From assembly GCA_032622095.1 (NCBI GenBank), contig CP136063.1, positions 68,459,897 through 68,523,896 of the forward strand: 64,000 nt of DNA. The letters are read 5' to 3'. This DNA comes from Siphonodentalium dalli (taxonomy: Eukaryota; Mollusca; Scaphopoda; Gadilida; Siphonodentaliidae). The translations under genes and the position numbers were made by a program. Shown here one piece after another: positions 21,477 to 33,271 of the stretch. How positions within the stretch are numbered: position 1 is the stretch's first letter; the number at the start of each line of letters is the position of its first letter. The notes beneath the pieces were generated by a model. The model did not search any database, was not told where the DNA came from, and saw only the letters and a program-made list of their open reading frames with translations.

Positions 21477-23794
21477 CTGACCCCGACAGGCAATTTGACC
21501 ATCTCGTATGGTGGGTCACCTCTTTCGGGGTGCTCCAGCCGATATGAGTGGTCCGCAATAGCCCCGGGTTTAAAAAAAAAAAAAAAAAAAACTCTCTCAT
21601 TTCTCGGCCTTTTGGCTGAGATCAAATTGTAGTATCTGTTCCGCGCTGGTCGTGAGCAGGGTCGCTATGCTTTGATCGAGCCCTTACGGTGTGATACGTC
21701 CCCCACAGGTGGTTTTTCCCACCCGAAGGGTCTTCCACTGTTTGGGTTCGCAGCCTGGGGCCGACAAGCGGACCTGACTGACTGACGGACTTCCGCTGCA
21801 AAGCGGGGACTGACCCCGACATGCAATTTGACCATCTCGTAAGGGTGGTTCACCTCTTTCGGGGTGCTCCAGCCGATATGAGTGGTCGGCAATAGCCCCG
21901 GGTTTTAAAAAAAAAAGGAAAAAGAAACTCTCACTTCTCTGCCTTTTGGCTAAGATCAAAGTGTAGTATCTGTTCCGCGCTGGCCGTGAGCAGGGTCGCT
22001 ATGCTTTGATCGAGCCCTTACGGTGTGATACGTCCCCCACAGGTGGTTTTTCCCACCCGAAGGGACTTCCACTGTTTGGGTTCGCAGCCTGGGGCCGACA
22101 AGCGGACCTGACTGACTGACGGACTTCCGCTGCAAAGCGGGGACTGACCCCGACAGGCAATTTGACCATCTCGTAAGGGTGGGTCACCTCTTTCGGGGTG
22201 CTCCAGCCGATATGAGTGGTCCGCAATAGCCCCGGGTTTAAAAAAAAAAAAAAAAAAAAAACTCTCTCATTTCTCGGCCTTTTGGCTAAGATCAAAGTGT
22301 AGTATCTGTTCCGCGATGGCCGTGAGCAGGGTCGTAATGCTTTGATCGAGCCCTTACGGTGTGATACGTCCCCTACAGGTGGTTTTTCCCACCCGAAGGG
22401 TCTTCCACTGTTTGGGTTCGCAGCCTGGGGCCGACAAGCGGACCTGACTGACTGACGGACTTCCGCTGCAAAGCGGGGACTGACCCCGACAGGCAATTTG
22501 ACCATCTCGTAAGGGTGTGTCACCTCTTTCGGGGTGCTCGTAAGGTGGGTCACCTCTTTCGGGGTGCTCCAGCCGATATGAGTGGTCCGCAATAGCCCCG
22601 GGTTTAAAAAAAAAAAAAAAAAAAAAACTCTCTCATTTCTCGGCCTTTTGGCTAAGATCAAAGTGTAGTATCTGTTCCGCGCTGGCCGTGAGCAGGGTCG
22701 CTATGCTTTGATCGAGCCCTTACGGTGTGATACGTCCCCTACAGGTGGTTTTTCCCACCCGAAGGGTCTTCCACTGTTTGGGTTCGCAGCCTGGGGCCGA
22801 CAAGCGGACCTGACTTACTGACGGACTTCCGCTGCAAAGCGGGGACTGACCCCGACAGGCAATTTGACCATCTCGTAAGGGTGGGTCACCTCTTTCGGGG
22901 TGCTCCAGCCGATATGAGTGGTCCGCAATAGCCCCGGGTTTAAAAAAAAAAAAGGAAAAAGAAACTCTCTCACTTCTCGGCCTTTTGGCTAAGATCAAAG
23001 TGTAGTATCTGTTCCGCGCTGGCCGTGAGCAGGGTAGCTATGCTTTGATCGAGCCCTTACGGTGTGATACGTCCCCCACAGGTGGTTTTTCCCACCCGAA
23101 GGGACTTCCACTGTTTGGATTCGCAGCCTGGGGCCGACAAGCGGACCTGACTGACTGACGGACTTCCGCTGCAAAGCGGGGACTGACCCCGACAGGCAAT
23201 TTGACCATCTCGTAAGGGTGGGTCACCTCTTTCGGGGTGCTCTAGCCGATATGAGTGGTCCGCAATAGCCCCGGGTTTAAAAAAAAAAAAAAAAAAAAAA
23301 ACTCTCTCATTTCTCGGCCTTTTGGCTAAGATCAAAGTGTAGTATCTGTTCCGCGCTGGCCGTGAGCAGGGTCGCTATGCTTTGATCGAGCCCTTACGGT
23401 GTGATACGTCCCCTACAGGTGGTTTTTCCCACCCGAAGGGTCTTCCACTGTTTGGGTTCGCAGCCTGGGGCCGACAAGCGGACCTGACTGACTGACGGAC
23501 TTCCGCTGCAAAGCGGGGACTGACCCCGAGGGGCACTTTGACCATGCTCGTAAGGGTGTGTACCTCTTAAAGGGGTACTCAGCGGACAAGACTGGTCCGT
23601 AATAGCTCCGGGCTGTTTAAAAAAAAGAAAAAAGAAGAAGACAAGACTGGTCCGTAATAGCTCCGGGTTGTTTAAAAAAAACAAAACAAAAAACAACAAA
23701 AATCTCTCACTTCTTAAAGGGGTACTCAGCCGATAAGACGGGTCCGTAAAAGCCCCGGGTAGTTTAAAAAAAAAGAAAGAAACTCTCTCACTTC
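21477..23794 (+). mobile_element. U2-SINE array II, truncated unit plus six heads
   Basis: It opens with the 3' third of a unit (from CTGACCCCGACAGG). Heads then start at 21604, 21938, 22274, 22640, 22977 and 23314. One unit (22274) again carries the 30-bp internal duplication seen in array I. The array ends with the same alternative tail and CTCTCTCACTTC junction as array I. Confidence 0.9.
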
Positions 23795-24585
23795 GGGAGA
23801 GCCAAACACATTAATGTGTTTGCCTGTAGCAAGCTGTGGTATTATGCAGGTGTAGTTCCAATACCTAAACATTATACCAAATTATTTCAAAAATCTATGT
23901 TTTCACATTTCTGGAAAATTAAAGGTGAGCCACTTGCGCGTTCAATGATGTCCTCAATGGAGGCATTAATTTGTGCCACATTCCAACAAAACAAGCAGCT
24001 TTTTATCTTAGCCATATTCAAAGGCTCATAAATAATCCTGATGTACGATGGAAACATTTTGCCATCTATTGGATTGGATTCTCACTCCGGCATTATAGGC
24101 CGGATTTTGCATCCAATCTCATACCTCACAGCATGGACTATACCCCATTGTTTTATTTACAATGTCTTTTCGCTCTCAGGGCGTACAAATCTTGTGTGGA
24201 CTCAGTTGAGTTCAAAAATATATCAACCAAACAATTTTATGATGTTCTAATGTCTAAAGTCATTCGGAGATCAAATGTTGAACAAAATTGTCCAACGTTT
24301 GATTTTAGAATTACTTGGACCAATCTTTCTGATAAATTTCTAGATCCATTTTGTCGATCAACATGTTGGCGCGTAATTCATGAAATTCTGCCAACAAATT
24401 ATAAATTACATAATTTTCATATTGCACGGGATAATCGATGCTGTCTATGCAAAGCGGAAGCCGAGACTATACAGCATCTGTTTGTCGACTGCAAAAATAT
24501 ACAATTATTATGGCTACTCATTTTCAACTGGATTTCAAATCTTGTCACAGATATTAAAGTATCACCATCTACTAAAGCTATCAGA
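23795..24585 (+). pseudogene. LINE ORF2 C-terminal fragment L2
   Basis: Nearly identical to L1 but without its ~20-bp deletion. A 215-codon frame (23,971-24,618) covers the post-RT region with the CCLCKAEAETIQHLFVDC knuckle, then runs out of LINE into SINE sequence at 24,586. The shared 10-bp deletion breaks the frame upstream. Confidence 0.85.
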
Positions 24586-25866
24586 CTGACCCCGACAGGC
24601 AATTTGACCATCTCGTAAGGTGGGTCACCTCTTTCGGGGTGCTCCAGCCGATATGAGTGGTCCGCAATAGCCCCGGGTTTAAAAAAAAAAAAAAAAAAAA
24701 CTCTCTCATTTCTCGGCCTTTTGGCTGAGATCAAATTGTAGTATCTGTTCCGCGCTGGTCGTGAGCAGGGTCGCTATGCTTTGATCGAGCCCTTACGGTG
24801 TGATACGTCCCCCACAGGTGGTTTTTCCCACCCGAAGGGACTTCCACTGTTTGGGTTCGCAGCCTGGGGCCGACAAGCGGACCTGACTGACTGACGGACT
24901 TCCGCTGCAAAGCGGGGACTGACCCCGACATGCAATTTGACCATCTCGTAAGGGTGGGTCACCTCTTTCGGGGTGCTCCAGCCGATATGAGTGGTCGGCA
25001 ATAGCCCCGGGTTTAAAAAAAAAAAGGAAAAAGAAACTCTCTCACTTCTCTGCCTTTTGGATAAGATCAAAGTGTAGTATCTGTTCCGCGCTGGCCGTGA
25101 GCAGGGTCGCTATGCTTTGATCGAGCCCTTACGGTGTGATACGTCCCCCACAGGTGGTTTTTCCCACCCGAAGGGACTTCCACTGTTTGGGTTCGCAGCC
25201 TGGGGCCGACAAGCGGACCTGACTGACTGACGGACTTCCGCTGCAAAGCGGGGACTGACCCCGACAGGCAATTTGACCATCTCGTAAGGGTGGGTCACCT
25301 CTTTCGGGGTGCTCCAGCCGATATGAGTGGTCCGCAATAGCCCCGGGTTTAAAAAAAAAAAAAAAAAAAAAACTCTCTCATTTCTCGGCCTTTTGGCTAA
25401 GATCAAAGTGTAGTATCTGTTCCGCGCTGGCCGTGAGCAGGGTCGCTATGCTTTGATCGAGCCCTTACGGTGTGATACGTCCCCTACAGGTGGTTTTTCC
25501 CACCCGAAGGGTCTTCCACTGTTTGGGTTCGCAGCCTGGGGCCGACAAGCGGACCTGACTGACTGACGGACTTCCGCTGCAAAGCGGGGACTGACCCCGA
25601 GGGGCACTTTGACCATGCTCGTAAGGGTGTGTACCTCTTAAAGGGGTACTCAGCGGACAAGACTGGTCCGTAATAGCTCCGGGCTGTTTAAAAAAAAGAA
25701 AAAAGAAGAAGACAAGACTGGTCCGTAATAGCTCCGGGTTGTTTAAAAAAAACAAAACAAAAAACAACAAAAATCTCTCACTTCTTAAAGGGGTACTCAG
25801 CCGATAAGACGGGTCCGTAAAAGCCCCGGGTAGTTTAAAAAAAAAGAAAGAATACTCTCTCACTTC
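24586..25866 (+). mobile_element. U2-SINE array III, truncated unit plus three heads
   Basis: Same architecture as array II: a 5'-truncated unit begins at the CTATCAGA/CTGACCCC joint, heads start at 24713, 25049 and 25385, and the terminal unit has the alternative tail. The head at 25049 is preceded by CACTTCTCTGCC (C-to-T change), a variant shared with units in the other arrays. Confidence 0.9.
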
Positions 25867-26657
25867 GGGAGAGCCAAACACATTAATGTTTTTGCCTGTA
25901 GCAAGCTGTGGTATTATGCAGGTGTAGTTCCAATACCTAAACATTATACCAAATTATTTCAAAAATCTATGTTTTCACATTTCTGGAAAATTAAAGGTGA
26001 GCCACTTGCGCGTTCAATGATGTCCACAATGGAGGCATTAATTTGTGCCACATTCCAACAAAACAAGCAGCTTTTTATCTTAGCCATATTCAAAGGCTCA
26101 TAAATAATCCTGATGTACGATGGAAACATTTTGCCATCTATTGGATTGGATTCTCACTCCGGCATTATAGGCCGGATTTTGCATCCAATCTCATACCTCA
26201 CAGCATGGACTATACCCCATTGTTTTATTTACAATGTCTTTTCGCTCTCAGGGCGTACAAATCTTGTGTGGACTCAGTTGAGTTCAAAAATATATCAACC
26301 AAACAATTTTATGATGTTCTAATGTCTAAAGTCATTCGGAGATCAAATGTTGAACAAAATTGTCCAACGTTTGATTTTAGAATTACTTGGACCAATCTTT
26401 CTGATAAATTTCTAGATCCATTTTGTCGATCAACATGTTGGCGCGTAATTCATGAAATTCTGCCAACAAATTATAAATTACATAATTTTCATATTGCACG
26501 GGATAATCGATGCTGTCTGTGCAAAGCGGAAGCCGAGACTATACAGCATCTGTTTGTCGACTGCAAAAATATACAATTATTATGGCTACTCATTTTCAAC
26601 TGGATTTCAAATCTTGTCACAGATATTAAAGTATCACCATCTACTAAAGCTATCAGA
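25867..26657 (+). pseudogene. LINE ORF2 C-terminal fragment L3
   Basis: Almost identical to L2, with a CCLC-to-CCVC-type change in the zinc-knuckle region (TGTCTATGC to TGTCTGTGC) and the same right breakpoint. It is part of a tandemly duplicated LINE-plus-array block. Confidence 0.85.
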
Positions 26658-28282
26658 CTGACCCCGACAGGCAATTTGACCATCTCGTAAGGTGGGTCAC
26701 CTCTTTCGGGGTGCTCCAGCCGATATGAGTGGTCCGCAATAGCCCCGGGTTTAAAAAAAAAAACAAAAAAAAAACTCTCTCATTTCTCGGCCTTTTGGCT
26801 GAGATCAAATTGTAGTATCTGTTCCGCGTTGGTCGTGAGCAGGGTCGCTATGCTTTGATCGAGCCCTTACGGTGTGATACGTCCCCCACAGGTGGTTTTT
26901 CCCACCCGAAGGGTCTTCCACTGTTTGGGTTCGCAGCCTGGGGCCGACAATCGGACCTGACTGACTGACGGACTTCCGCTGCAAAGCGGGGACTGACCCC
27001 GACATGCAATTTGACCATCTCGTAAGGGTGGGTCACCTCTTTCGGGGTGCTCCAGCCGATATGAGTGGTCGGCAATAGCCCCGGGTTTAAAAAAAAAAAG
27101 GAAAAATAAACTCTCTCACTTCTCTGCCTTTTGGCTAAGATCAAAGTGTAGTATCTGTTCCGCGCTGGCCGTGAGCAGGGTCGCTATGCTTTGATCGAGC
27201 CCTTACGGTGTGATACGTCCCCCACAGGTGGTTTTTCCCACCCGAAGGGACTTCCACTGTTTGGGTTCGCAGCCTGGGGCCGACAAGCGGACCTGACTGA
27301 CTGACGGACTTCCGCTGCAAAGCGGGGACTGACCCCGACAGGCAATTTGACCATCTCGTAAGGATGGGTCACCTCTTTCGGGGTGCTCCAGCCGATATGA
27401 GTGGTCCGCAATAGCCCCGGGTTTAAAAAAAAAAAAAAAAAAAAAACCTCTCTCATTTCTCGGCCTTTTGGCTAAGATCAAAGTGTAGTATCTGTTCCGC
27501 GCTGGCCGTGAGCAGGGTCGCTATGCTTTGATCGAGCCCTTACGGTGTGATACGTCCCCCACAGGTGGTTTTTCCCACCCGAAGGGACTTCCACTGTTTG
27601 GGTTCGCAGCCTGGGGCCGACAAGCGGACCTGACTGACTGACGGACTTCCGCTGCAAAGCGGGGACTGACCCCGACAGGCAATTTGACCATCTCGTAAGG
27701 GTGGGTCACCTCTTTCGGGGTGCTCCAGCCGATATGAGTGGTCCGCAGTAGCCCCGGGTTTAAAAAAAAAAGAAAAAAAGAAAAGAAACTCTCTCACTTC
27801 TCGGCCTTTTGGCTAAGATCAAAGTGTAGTATCTGTTCCGCGCTGGCCGTGAGCAGGGTCGCTATGCTTTGATCGAGCCCTTACGGTGTGATACGTCCCC
27901 CACAGGTGGTTTTTCCCACCCGAAGGGACTTCCACTGTTTGGGTTCGCAGCCTGGGGCCGACAAGCGGACCTGACTGACTGACGGACTTTCGCTGCAAAG
28001 CGGGGACTGACCCCGAGGGGCACTTTGACCATGCTCGTAAGGGTGTGTACCTCTTAAAGGGGTACTCAGCCGACAAGACTGGTCCGTAATAGCTCCGGGC
28101 TGTTTAAAAAAAAGAAGAAAAAAAGAAGACAAGACTGGTCCGTAATAGCTCCGGGTTGTTTAAAAAAAACAACAAAAAAAAAAACAAAAATCTCTCACTT
28201 CTTAAAGGGGTACTCAGCCGATAAGACTGGTCCGTAAAAGCCCCGGGTAGTTTAAAAAAAAAGAAAGAAACTCTCTCACTTC
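26658..28282 (+). mobile_element. U2-SINE array IV, truncated unit plus four heads
   Basis: Heads start at 26787, 27123, 27460 and 27801. It opens at the same CTATCAGA/CTGACCCC joint as arrays II and III, and ends with the alternative 3' modules and CTCTCTCACTTC before LINE sequence resumes. Confidence 0.9.
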
Positions 28283-30000
28283 GGGAGAGCCAAACACATT
28301 AATGTTTTTGCCTGTAGCAAGCTGTGGTATTATGCAGGTGTAGTTCCAATACCTAAACATTATACCAAATTATTTCAAAAATCTATGTTTTCACATTTCT
28401 GGAAAATTAAAGGTGAGCCACTTGCGCGTTCAATGATGTCCTCAATGGAGGCATTAATTTGTGCCACATTCCAACAAAACAAGCAGCTTTTTATCTTAGC
28501 CATTTTCAAAGGCTCATAAATAATCCTGATGTACGATGGAAACATTTTGCCATCTATTGGATTGGATTCTCACTCCGGCATTATAGGCCGGATTTTGCAT
28601 CCAATCTCATACCTCACAGCATGGACTATACCCCATTGTTTTATTTACAATGTCTTTTCGCTCTCAGGGCGTACAAATCTTGTGTGGACTCAGTTGAGTT
28701 CAAAAATATATCAACCAAACAATTTTATGATGTTCTAATGTCTAAAGTCATTCGGAGATCAAATGTTGAACAAAATTGTCCAACGTTTGATTTTAGAATT
28801 ACTTGGACCAATCTTTCTGATAAATTTCTAGATCCATTTTGTCGATCAACATGTTGCGCGTAATTCATGAAATTCTGCCAACAAATTATAAATTACATAA
28901 TTTTCATATTGCACGGGATAATCGATGCTGTCTATGCAAAGCGGAAGCCGAGACTATACAGCATCTGTTTGTCGACTGCAAAAATATACAATTATTATGG
29001 CTACTCATTTTCAACTGGATTTCAAATCTTGTCACAGATATTAAAGTATCACCATCTACTAAAGCTATCAGATTTCTGCGCCGTCCAGCAGACTTCGCCA
29101 AAACACAACGTTCGGCAAGTTTAGCCCTCATTTCTGAGGCAATCAATACAATTTGGTTTGAAAGAAATGAAACCAAATTCAGGCGTAAATGCATTTCTCG
29201 AGACAGCCTAGTTGTCGCTTTTCTAGCGCGACTTCGTGTGCGTATACTAAGCGACTTCCGGCGTCTTGAGAGGTTACATTTCCATGAATATTGGGCACAA
29301 AATAATGACATATGTCAAGTCATAAACGACAAAGTCGTATTCACATTTTTAAAAAACGCTCGCAATTTTCCCACTGTCTTTTGTTTTCATATCAATGCAC
29401 AGCGCATATGCAAATACCACCATTTCTATGTTCACAAGACCCGCCCACACACAGTGCTAAATTGACAGGCACTTAAACGGCGTGGCACCGCGAAAGGAAC
29501 ACGTTTTACACGGCAGGCAACATATGGCGCCCTAATCAATCAATTACCCAATCAGTAATGTCAATATACAGATGGCGTTATGAGCCGACAAACACGGTCC
29601 ATTTGGCACACCAACGTGCCATGTGTATCGTTGTCAGACCATAACTCTGGGCGTTCGTTAAGTGTGACACCATGTCAGCATGGTGCCGCAATTAATCAAC
29701 GCCCTGACTCAGCTTATCTCTTCGAATCATGCTAACAGACAAACCTTTAAATTGGAAAGTGTAAATACTTTCCACATTAGCAGTCCCGACAGTCATCCCT
29801 ATATCTGTGATGTCGCCGTTATGTTATGTAATCGGTTTTTAACGGCTGTCGGGAACCCTTGTAAATACATATGTTACAAATTATTTTTCCTCTTCCAGGT
29901 GCATGCTTTGTATACGGGCTTCTTAGATCCCACACACTTGTAATTTTATGATCATAATAAATCATTTTGTCTCTAAAAAAAATAAATAATAATGTCTGGA
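28283..30000 (+). pseudogene. LINE fragment L4, reaching the 3' end
   Basis: Unlike L1-L3 it continues past CTATCAGA through the ORF2 C-terminus (FERNETKFRRK..., ending in frame near 29,465) and the 3' UTR to TTTTGTCTCTAAAAAAAAT and AATAATGTCTGGA at 30,000. A 1-bp deletion near 28,855 (ATGTTGCGCG instead of ATGTTGGCGCG) shifts the frame relative to the copy at 53.8 kb. Together with the stub at 16,811 it represents the original 5'-truncated ~1.75-kb LINE insertion into which the SINEs inserted. Confidence 0.85.
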
Positions 30001-31595
30001 TCTCGGCGAGTGAGGACGTGCTTCGCTCTCGCTCCCGCAGAACTAATTGACCCTACCGCAATTAGCTGTGTGAGCCAATGAGATAATTGCATTATACAGC
30101 CTGGAGCAATGGTCGCTTCTGCGAACAGGCGGTTAGACAAAAAGACTCATTTTACCGGCTTACTCTGTGTCGCTTTGATTTTGTTTTGTATAAAAGAGTA
30201 TTGGTTTCATGTAAGTTGACACAATATAATAATATAACAGTAACAGAATGCGAAAGCTTCGCCCTATGGGCTTTTTGGATTAGTAAATTATGAAGTTGGA
30301 AATGTCACTCTGAGCCAGAGAGGTGACAAATGGAAATATGATGAGGGGATTAAGAAGTGCTAGATAAGCTTATTAGTTAAAACTATCAAATAAAACTATG
30401 TACACATTTGAGATAATGGACCACATAGTGTTATAATCTCCAAGGGATGATTTGTTGGGGAAAGAGGGACACTAAAATGGCCAAAGTATATGACAGCACC
30501 TGTTAAATTCACCTGTTGTCGATTAATACAGGCTGATTAGGGCGCCTCTTCCTGATAGCTTTCGGATTTGTGGTGGTTAGATTTGGTACATTATACAGCA
30601 TTTATTGGTATATTTTGTGAATAAATGGTATTCATGGCATTTATACGTGGACTTACAAACACAGACATTATGACAGACCAACGGAATATTAGGGAACTGT
30701 AATATGAAAAATAATTTCTCAATATACTGAAACATGTTTGTTCTATACGCGTAATGTGTCAATTATGAAGATTATTAATTGTTATTATAACATTTTTTTT
30801 TAAATTTAAATGTCTTTATTAATTCCTTAGATATATGTCACGTTTTTACATAGCCCATACACACCCACGTGGCATGGATAAGGGCGTTCTTTTTGTCTGA
30901 AACAAAAGGATTATTATATATTGTACAGATATTGTTGCATAACACCATTCTTGGTAATAGGGTGGTCTGCTCTACGTCATTGTGGGAAAATTATTACAAG
31001 TTACAACACACAGAGGCTCCATACACACGCAAACAGTCCCTATATTATTCTAGGACATATATAAACACTATATAGCAATATATGCCGTATGTATTTGAAC
31101 CTATGTCTATGGCATTACCCCCACTTTCTGTATAGGCGTGGTATTTTCAAATTCTAAATCAGTGACTAAGGAGTTAATAAAGAAAAAAAACAAATATCAG
31201 ATGCTTTGGTGTATCGGGAAGGATGTGGGCTGCTACGTACGTATAGATACCGTAGATAGTTTAGTCAAAGAGGTTGAAGGCGGTCGATGACAAAACTATC
31301 TCCAAATATGATCAATACGTTCACGTTCATAAGTCCAGTATAGGATCCAATAGTGCCCATCTATTAGAATATGTATCATTAACCAGAAAAAAACAATCAG
31401 TTATCCAGAAAAAAACAATCAATTATGACATGGAACACTTTTTGATACCAGTATGGTGCATCTTCGAAAAAGTACAAAAAAACTGACTACAACGGCTGAA
31501 AACATACAAGTCCTCGAATTTTTATCGAAATAGGGAAATTGTATGGTACACCATCGATAAATTGATAGATTGTGTGAATATTGTGAAGAGATATA
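30001..31595. other. Unassigned stretch right of the LINE
   Basis: It begins TCTCGGCGAGTGAGGACG directly after the LINE 3' end. No gene, RNA or repeat unit is recognised. The open frames are short and featureless. Confidence 0.45.
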
Positions 31596-31919
31596 TCATA
31601 ATAACATTGAATATTTATAATGTGTTACATATCCAGCTTGACAAGAACAGTGAATATCCGAAATTATCGAACAATTTATCTCAAAATCGACGTCATGTGC
31701 AGGTTCAGTTTTCATCATGCTTTGGTGGTAATTTGCCCTAATAAAGAGCTTGTCGTCCCAAATAAACATTGAAACTGAATGTATGTAGCCTTCACTAAAG
31801 TACTTGTATTCTTGTTGTCGCGATTTCAATGAAGTACAAGTCGAATTGAAGAAAAATCCAGCGAATTCTGGTGGTAAGTCCACCAAATTTGAAACACGTC
31901 GTTCCTTGTGGTCAGACAT
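31596..31919 (-). pseudogene. SWIM zinc-finger-like fragment, probably decayed
   Basis: A 107-codon minus-strand frame from ATG at 31,919 has the layout of animal SWIM-domain proteins: a GYIHSVSMF strand, a KLFIRANYHQSM strand, then DIHCSCQAG. The usual SWIM pattern is CxC followed by CxH. Here the first pair is present (HCSC), but the second reads THYKY, where the Cys and His would each need only one base change. The frame stops just after. I infer a pseudogene or a terminal exon fragment from a gene or transposon-linked SWIM family. No neighbouring exons are recognised. The assignment rests on pattern recognition only. Confidence 0.45.
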
Positions 31920-32309
31920 ATCGGCGTGTGATGTCTAACCTGCTATAATTCAGTCTGGCAATTTATGGCAGGCGTGGTTATCGCCGCTGGACAGTAGCGT
32001 GAATTACCCAGCGGTGGCAGCATCGGCTTCGGCTGATGCTGTCTACAGCATCTGTTCACGTACTGTGAAGATTAACATCAGTGGCCAGCGGGCTCATCGT
32101 GCGAACAAGGAAGTTACAAGAAAACTAAGATGCATGCATCAGGTCAGCCATGAACTATTTAGCATAGAATAATTCAGTTCGGTTGCAGTTTCACAACGTT
32201 ACAACTGACATACGATTACACCTTGAATGTGGAAATATGTAAGAGTGAATATTAATGTTCTAAATCCCATGTTTCACATTTAGTGGTAATGGGGTCGTAC
32301 TTTATTAAC
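31920..32309. other. Unassigned spacer
   Basis: It contains a small palindrome (GCATCGGCTTCGGCTGATGC, 32,021-32,040). At 32,118-32,160 it has ACAAGAAAACTAAGATGCAT, also present at 39,292 beside the detached LINE 5' fragment. Confidence 0.45.
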
Positions 32310-33092
32310 ACGCAAGTAGTGTAATTAAGTACGGGTAATTAGAAGTAACAAATCGTTTAGTTTCTATCGTATCGGATAAAAGAGGTGAGCAGATTGCCGA
32401 TGATGAATGCTCTCGTTAGCTGCCAATATAATGTGCATATTTGCCCCGTTACGTTTATACACTGTAGCATTGGCGGACCAGAGTGTGTTGACATGTTAAG
32501 TGTTTGGTTCATTAATAACAGATCAGCAGGGATTTGTCGTGATAACGTATACGTGGAAATATGCTACCTAAACGGTTAAATTAACGGTTGATCTATTACA
32601 CCACCGTGTATACTCGGTTTAAATAGGTATATTATATAGGGACGTGTGCTCAATTTTGGTGCGGACCGATGATAAAACAAAATCAGAAGTAAATGTCGGC
32701 AACGCAAGTAGTGTAATTAAGTACGGGTAATTAGAAGTAACAAATCGTTTAGTTTCTATCGTATCGGATAAAAGAGGTGAGCAGATTGCCGATGATGAAT
32801 GCTCTCGTTAGCTGCCAATATAATGTGCATATTTGCCCCGTTACGTTTATACACTGTAGCATTGGCGGACCAGAGTGTGTTGACATGTTAAGTGTTTGGT
32901 TCATTAATAACAGATCAGCAGGGATTTGTCGTGATAACGTATACATGGAAATATGCTACCTAAACGGTTAAATTAACGGTTGATCTATTACACCACCGTG
33001 TATACTCGGTTTAAATAGGTATATTATATAGGGACGTGTGCTCAATTTTGGTGCGGACCGATGATAAAACAAAATCAGAAGTAAATGTCGGC
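32310..33092. repeat. 392-bp direct tandem duplication
   Basis: ACGCAAGTAGTGTAATTAAG begins copy 1 at 32,310 and copy 2 at 32,702. The copies run to GTAAATGTCGGC (32,700 and 33,092) and are almost identical; the one difference I noticed is TATACGTGG versus TATACATGG. A duplicated 64-codon frame is present in both but shows no known domain. Confidence 0.95.
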
Positions 33093-33271
33093 GGGCGGGA
33101 GGGCCATTTTTTCAATAATTTTAAAAGAAATTGAACAGTTGCAGCAGCAGCAGCAAAAAAAGGGTGTACAATTGGCAAATGATGAGGGGCGGCGTGACGT
33201 GTAACTAGGATTGAACTTAGATATGCAATTTGGAGATTATTGGATGAGGGATGTTATATTAATTATATTAA

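Noticed and set aside
16905-28132. Many 60-220-codon minus-strand frames in the SINE arrays
   Set aside because: They repeat with every SINE unit and read poly-A tails as Phe runs. Shadows of the repeat.
16844-28282. A functional tandem U2 snRNA gene cluster
   Set aside because: Only the first ~45 nt and a short later segment resemble U2. The Sm site and 3' stem-loops are missing, and units end in A-rich tails with LINE-derived junctions.
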